Positions 59,100 to 64,000 of a stretch of DNA of 64,000 bases are shown here, in pieces (the first letter of the stretch is position 1; the number at the start of each line of letters is the position of its first letter). A model generated the notes under the pieces. That model was not told where the DNA came from. It made no database searches and was given only the letters and a program-made list of their open reading frames with translations. This DNA is from Torreya grandis (taxonomy: Eukaryota > Streptophyta > Pinopsida > Cupressales > Taxaceae), in the NCBI GenBank assembly GCA_037957365.1, contig JARHVA010001921.1, positions 1,791,501-1,855,500 on the forward strand. The letters run 5' to 3'. The position numbers were made by a program, and so were the translations under genes.

Positions 59100-60600
59100 A
59101 TGGACGCCCAAGGCCCTTGGGGTAATACTTTTGGTCCCATGAATCTAACCCCACCTTTACATGAACTACCTCATAGTTCAAGAAAGAATTTTCCCAAGTT
59201 CTATGGTGATGGGAAAGTTCATTCTGATGACCATATTGTAGATTTTCACATAGCCTATGGTGTGATAGGTGTTGAATATGAATATATAGTAGTAAGACTA
59301 TCTGTAGAAACATTGAAAGGTGCTACCATAGATTGGTTTTATCATCTTCAAGCTCAGATTATAACCAACTAGGACACTTTTAGGACCAAGTTTGAAGCTA
59401 GGTTCAAACTTGTAGAAGATGCACATGCCTTGTTGGCATAGCTTATGCAAATGAAGAAGGAACCTCATGAGCCCATGTGAGACTTCATTTCAAAATTTGA
59501 TAAGTTCAGGAATAAGATTCCTGCAATTGCCCAACAAACACCTAAGAATCTCAAGTGCTTCTTTATCAATTCTCAACTTCTCAAAGTGAGTTTTCTATTA
59601 AGGTGGGATGGCCATATAGATATTTTTTTAGCTTAGATTTTGGCCAATGAGGTCAAAGATGATCTTATCTTTTTAGCTAAGATAAGAAGAGATCCTAATA
59701 GAAATAAATTTTCTTCACTTGCTGAAAATTCTTCCACAAGCACCATTGACCCTATGGTGCAGAAGTTAGCAAATGAATTGCTAGCTTTGAAGAGGCAAAT
59801 ATCCCAAGGTATGTCTACTCCTCCTTATAGGGATATACCAAGGATGAAATTTCCCAAACATTCATATCAAGTCAATGCTACCAAAAATCAAGGGCAACCT
59901 AATTGACTTCCTCCCACATAGGGGAAGCTTGCCATTGAAGCAACACTGGTCAACTCAACAGTCAGTTACTATGAAGTTGAACATGATTTCTCTTTCCAAC
60001 CTAAGATGGACCAAGAAGAGGATGATAATATCTTTGCTAAAGAAGAATAATTAGCTGGTGACTCTAATATTGGTTTTTGAGATTACCAAGATGAAGCTAG
60101 AAAAAAGGGAGAAGTGTTTGATGGAGCATATGTTATTTTTACTAGGTTCTAAAATTAGTCAACTCAACAAGCTGATAGGGGAAAATTAGTAAAATATCCT
60201 CAACCAGTGATCTTAATTTCTAAATGGGGAACTTCACTATATTTCCACTAAAAGGACCCGATGACCAATAAGAAAGTAAGTACCTTAGACAATCCTCTCC
60301 CTTCTACTTCTATCCCTCAGCCCAATGTCATATCAAATCAAAATCAGAATAATGGACTTCCTTCCTCTATTTCTAGTTCATTCTAGTCATTTGACATAAT
60401 TGATCATGCTAAGAATACCAAGATCCAAATGTCTAAGTTTAAATACCTACCAGCCAATCTTGAGTAGTTGGATAGGTTGGTTGAATGCAATAAAAACAAA
60501 ATCGTCCCTACAAGACAAGATTCTCCCAAAGCAAATCATGATCCACCAAAGAACAAATCCATCCAAAATAATTTTGTTGCTACTCCTCTAGTTTCCCCTG
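59100..60600 (+). pseudogene. gag of K
   Basis: The start at ATG 59100 is preferred over 59046, because MDAQGPW and PMNLTPPLHELPHSS resemble the usual Gag start of the group. Capsid motifs: RKNFPKFYGDGKVHSDDHIV, VRLSVETLKGATIDWFYHL, DFISKFDKFRNKI, then FLAKIRRDPN. The same frame is kept through protease (to 60866), broken only by stops at expected Q, W or R codons (near 59370, 59440, 59478, 59635). No CCHC or C-x2-H zinc knuckle is visible. That could be true absence or loss by mutation. Confidence 0.82.
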
Positions 60601-61180
60601 GAAAAATAAAGTCTTTCTATGTTTCTCTGATGATAAAAGGTCATAAGTTGAGCAATTGTATAATAGACTCTGGAGCCTCTGATAATGTTATGCCTGCCAA
60701 GGTAGCAGATTCTCTTAGTCTTACCTTAACTAAGAATTTTAGGAGATGTTTCTCCATGGAAAATAAACAAGTACCACTTTTGGGTCAGATCAAAGATTCC
60801 CAATTTGCATTTATAGCCTTTCCAGATAAGAGAATTAAGATGATGGTCTTAGTGGCTGATGTTTAGTTTCATATGGCATCTTGCTCGGATGAAATTTCTA
60901 CAAAGATATTGGTGGAGAGTTGAACATGGACCTATCTGAATCAAGGATAACTGTTAAAGGGATCATGTAAAATTTACTTCTTGAGAGAGAGTCAAAGTAC
61001 ATTATTACTCAAACATCAGACCCTGAGGCTCAAATTTTGTTTGAATCTTCAAGAATGGGTAATTATTTTTTGTCCACTGAAGATGTTCTTGTTTCATAAG
61101 GCCAAAGTTCATTAAGTAACAATTCAGATAATTTGATAGAAAATCATAAGAATTTGTAGAGAAAAGCTTAGATAAAAGGG
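60601..61180 (+). pseudogene. Protease of K
   Basis: HKLSNCIIDSGASDNVMPAK places the active-site Asp at 60666 in an intact DSGA motif. It continues FSMENKQVPLLGQIKDSQFA and KMMVLVADV to a TAG near 60866. After a frame change near 60880, YKDIGGELNMDLSES (60899-60943) gives the GGxLxMDxS phrase that normally follows. A less conserved linker runs to about 61180. Of the three readable proteases of its type here, this has the best active site. Confidence 0.82.
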
Positions 61181-61230
61181 GGTCTTCCCTCACAAATAAG
61201 GAGAAATCTTTAAGAAGATCAAATTCTAAT

Positions 61231-61855
61231 GATATTTGGATTTTAGAATTTGATGGCAGCTGCTCTTCTACCAGTTCTAGAGCTGGAATTGTGTTGATAT
61301 CCCCATAGGGAGATATTTTCCCTTATTCATACAAGTTGCAATTTGGAAATACCAATAACACTGTCGAGTATGAATCATTATTGTTCAAATTACAAGCTGC
61401 TTGTGCTAAAGGTGTTAAAGTTCTTCATGCCCAGGGAGATGCTGAATTAGTGGTTTACCAAGTGAGGAGCCTGTACCAAACTAGGAATGAAAGACTGTGA
61501 CATTATCATAATCTTGTATGGGATTGCATTGAATTTTTTTATGCTTTCAACATTTCTATAGTGCCCAAAGAATTTAATGATCATGTAGACTCATTGGCTA
61601 TCTCTGCAACCCTCATGGTTCCTCATAAATATCTCAAAGGGACTAAGAACACTATTGAGTTGGTCTTTAGACCAAGTGTACCTGATAATGTTGACCATTA
61701 GTAGTTGTTTAATGGTGATAATCAAATTGTCACTTTTTTGGAAAGGATGGATGGTTTTGAGGAGCTTTGTTTTGAAGGTAGTGCCTCTCCAGCATAAGAA
61801 TTAGTCCCAAAACAAGTTCATGAACTGGTGAAGAGTTTCTTCAACTTAAAGGGAA
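61231..61855 (+). pseudogene. Archaeal-type RNase H of K, upstream of RT
   Basis: It would remove RNA from RNA-DNA hybrids during cDNA synthesis. All four catalytic acids can be read: Asp in EFDGS (codon 61252), Glu in VEYESLL (61372), Asp in HAQGDAELVV (61438) and Asp in NDHVDSLAISA (61588). One stop (TAG near 61306) lies after LISP, and one TGA near 61498 follows NERL. FRPSVPDNVDH near 61670 and QIVTFLERMDGFEEL close the segment. It sits between protease and RT, where Ty3 elements normally have no RNase H. A second, Ty3-type RNase H follows RT. Confidence 0.85.
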
Positions 61856-62860
61856 TAAAATCCCAAAGGGTTTGGTTTATCTTGAGAAACTATTTGATAA
61901 GCATGATAGGTGTTTCAAACAACAACCAATGGATTCAGTTTCATCTGCGTTCTATCAAGTAAATTTAAGTACTGAAAAAAATCCCAAAATGGTCAACATT
62001 GGGAAATTTTGCACTACTAATGAAAAGCTCAAATTCATTACTCTTCTTCACCATTACATTGACATTTTGGCATATTCTTATGATGACTTGAAATCCTTAA
62101 AACTTGAAGAAATTCAGCATGAAATTCCTCATAAGACTAGGTCATTACCTCACAAGTAGAAGCAAAGGCAATACAATCCCAAAATATCAGGTACTGTCCT
62201 TTTAGAGATTCAGAAGATGTTGAATGTTAGGATAATTTTTCCAATTCACTATTCCACCTAGATCACCAACATAGTTCCTGTAAGGAAAAAGAATAGATAA
62301 ATTCATATATGTGTGGATTTCAGGAATCTCAATCAGTCTTCTCTAAAGGATAACTACCCTCTAGCTATCATGGATCAAGTGTTGTAACTAGTAACTGGCT
62401 CAGAGATGTTATCAATGTTAGATGGTTTTTTTGGGTATAATCAAGTAGAAGTTGATGAAGTAGATCAACATAAAATTGCTTTCACTACACTTTGGGGCAC
62501 ATTTTCATATCATAAAATGCCTTTTGGTTTGATCAACGCTAGCACCATATTCTAGAGAGCAATGGACCTTGCCATTAGAGATGAATTAGGGAAGTTCATC
62601 ATGGTATATCTTGATGACTTAGCTGTCTTCTCCAAGCATCATCCTGATCATATGCATCATTTGCAACAAGTGTTGGAACACTGTCGACAATATGGTCTTT
62701 CTCTTAATCCTAAGAAGTCAGTTTTTAGGGTTACAAAAGGTAAACTTTTTAGCCACATTGTATCCCAATAAGGTAAAAAATTTGACTCAAAAAGATTCAA
62801 ATTTATCCAAAATCTTACTCTACCTGCTAGTAAGACTATAGTTCATTCTTTCTTTGGAAA
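61856..62860 (+). pseudogene. Reverse transcriptase of K
   Basis: A frame change near 61855 leads into the pre-RT segment (LVYLEKLFDKHD, DILAYSYDDLKSLKLEEI). RT motifs: IHICVDFRNLNQSSLKDNYP at about 62300, SMLDGFFGYNQVEVD, MPFGLINASTIF at about 62517, and MVYLDDLAVFSKH with catalytic YLDD at 62607-62618. LNPKKSVFRVTKGKLF follows. The whole stretch keeps one frame. Stops (near 62157, 62250, 62386, 62553, 62770) sit at expected Q, W or R codons. The catalytic centre is intact but the gene is dead as read. Confidence 0.9.
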
Positions 62861-63400
62861 GGTGAATTTTCTACGAAGGTTCATTCCTAAATTCATAGAG
62901 AAAACTCACCACATTGTTGACATGATGAAGGGTAAAGCTAATTTTTTTTGGACTATAGAAGGCAAAAAAGCATTTTAAGATATCAAGAAGGCTATTGTTC
63001 ATGCTCCAATCTTGGTTTGCCCAGATTATGCCAAAGACTTCATGGTATACAGTTATGCTTCTGAGCATACACTTTCAACCATTTTGGTTTAGTAGGACAA
63101 AGAAGGTGTGGATTTTCCCATATCATTTATGAGATGCCCTCTCAAAGATCATGAATTTTAGTATTCAATTATGGAGAAGCATGCTTATTTAATGGTTAAG
63201 GTGGTAAAATATTTCTGGTTCTATATCCTGAATTCACACACTGTTATTCTGGTTCCTGATACCACAGTGAAGGATATTTTAACTTAGCAAGAGTTTGGTA
63301 AAAAAAGGGGAAATTGGATTTCTAAACTTCAAGAGTTTTATCTTGATATCAAGCCTACTAAGGTGGTGTGGGGAAGAGGTCTCTATCAATTGATTTCTAA
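62861..63400 (+). pseudogene. Ty3 RNase H of K
   Basis: NFLRRFIPKFIEKTHHIVDM, FFWTIEGKKAF and PDYAKDFMVYSYASEHTLS are the connection and first RNase H strand; the usual TDAS Asp is Tyr in SYAS. KDHEF and YSIMEKHAYLMV follow, then KKRGNWISKLQEFYLDIKPT. It continues in the RT frame with a few stops. This is the standard Ty3 RNase H, distinct from the DEDD domain at 61231. Confidence 0.82.
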
Positions 63401-64000
63401 AAGCGTACCAGAAGAAATAAGACATAAAGAGGTAGAGATTGATGACATGCCGACAGTTCTTTTTATTACTACTATTGATGAGTGGTATTTCAATATCACT
63501 CATTTTATTACCTATGGTGAGTGTTCTACTCATATGTCTTGTAAAGAAAAGAGATATGTTAAGTTGAAAGTTGCTAACTATGTCTTGTGGGATAATGGTT
63601 TATACAAAAGAAGCCTTGATGGGGTATTTCTTTGCTATGTGGATAAACCACAACAAAGTAAACTTTTGGAGTCCTTCCATAACTTGGCTTGTGGAGGAAT
63701 TTTTTTTTCACTTGTGACTACTCATAAAATTCTATGAGCTAAATACTATTGGCCTGCTCTATTTCAAGATGCATACAATTAGGTGTGTAGATGTGATTTG
63801 TGTCAATAGTTTGTTGGGAAATCCAAGTTGGTCGCATTACCCCTCAAACCTATGGTGATCAAAGAGATTTTTCAGTAATGGGGTATCGACTTCATTAGCA
63901 CCATGAACCCATCCTCAAGTTCTAGACATAACTATATCCTCATTGCAACAGACTATTTTACTAAGTGGGTGGAAGCCATTCTAGTCAAGCATGCCACTTC
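63401..64000 (+). pseudogene. Integrase of K (truncated by window edge)
   Basis: KLKVANYVLWDNGLYKRSLD and GVFLCYVDKPQQSKLLESFH begin the zinc domain. HNLACGGIFFSLVTTHKIL has GGIF for the usual GGHF, so one zinc ligand is lost; CRCDLCQ keeps C-x2-C. The core begins with WGIDFISTMNPSSSSRHNYI and ATDYFTKWVEAI, including its first catalytic Asp, and the window ends here. Stops at 63736, 63779 and 63876 are explained by Q or R codons. Confidence 0.85.

Larger units (their letters stand above)
57061..64000 (+). mobile_element. Element K: Ty3 element with RNase H ahead of RT, 5' part
   Basis: In order: putative 5' LTR with GGTTCAA motifs, PBS near 58772, leader, gag, protease, DEDD RNase H, RT, Ty3 RNase H, integrase, running off the right edge. 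The left boundary is uncertain. It is better preserved than I, to which it is related: both place an archaeal-type RNase H between protease and RT. Confidence 0.82.

Noticed and set aside
1..64000. Alternative genetic code with UAA/UAG read as glutamine
   Set aside because: TGA also replaces arginine and tryptophan codons, indels are present, and older copies have more such stops; decay by deamination explains all.

Overview
This 64-kb window is plant nuclear heterochromatin. It is made almost entirely of nested, mutated LTR retrotransposons, and I found no host gene, rRNA, tRNA, CRISPR array or prokaryotic feature. Tat-like Ty3/Gypsy elements with two RNase H domains, Ty1/Copia elements, plant-type PBS and PPT sites and deep nesting point to a large-genome seed plant. 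A gymnosperm is plausible, but the species cannot be fixed from the sequence.

Layout, left to right. Element A (1-8459, minus) is the 5' part of the youngest element: LTR, PBS, gag, protease and half of RT. It lies in the gag of an older relative, B (8460-14517, minus), which also holds a solo LTR C (10664-11847). B lies in the integrase of a copia element E (14518-16472, resuming 24993-26608 and 29313 to about 29410). E is also broken by a chromovirus-like Ty3 element G (16473-24992, minus, TSD GTACC) and, in its 3' LTR, by a small copia-like element H (26609-29312, minus, 387-bp LTRs). E abuts the gag of a very old Ty3 element I (about 29411-33223). I is cut in its RNase H/integrase interval by a 16.9-kb Tat-like element J (33224-50139, plus, TSD CAAAT/CAAAC) and resumes with integrase at 50140. 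Its long 3' region holds inverted repeats and a 52-bp tandem array, and possibly ends in an LTR starting at 55342. A minus-strand integrase remnant L (56445-57060) is followed by a Ty3 element K (plus, about 57061 to the right edge): PBS, gag, protease, a DEDD RNase H, RT, a second RNase H and integrase.

Most reading frames are broken by CAA/CAG/CGA to stop changes, the mark of C-to-T decay of methylated repeats. Main points of interest: (1) A and J both switch to the -1 frame at a poly-T run between protease and RT; (2) I and K carry the archaeal-type RNase H upstream of RT, whereas J carries it downstream; (3) J has an antisense plant-mobile-domain-like reading frame beside its 3' LTR; (4) A, B and J carry phased arrays of a 12-bp palindrome around ACGT in their LTRs and leaders, and K and the I 3' region have other short inverted-repeat clusters; (5) A and J have two zinc knuckles separated by a long proline/serine-rich linker.
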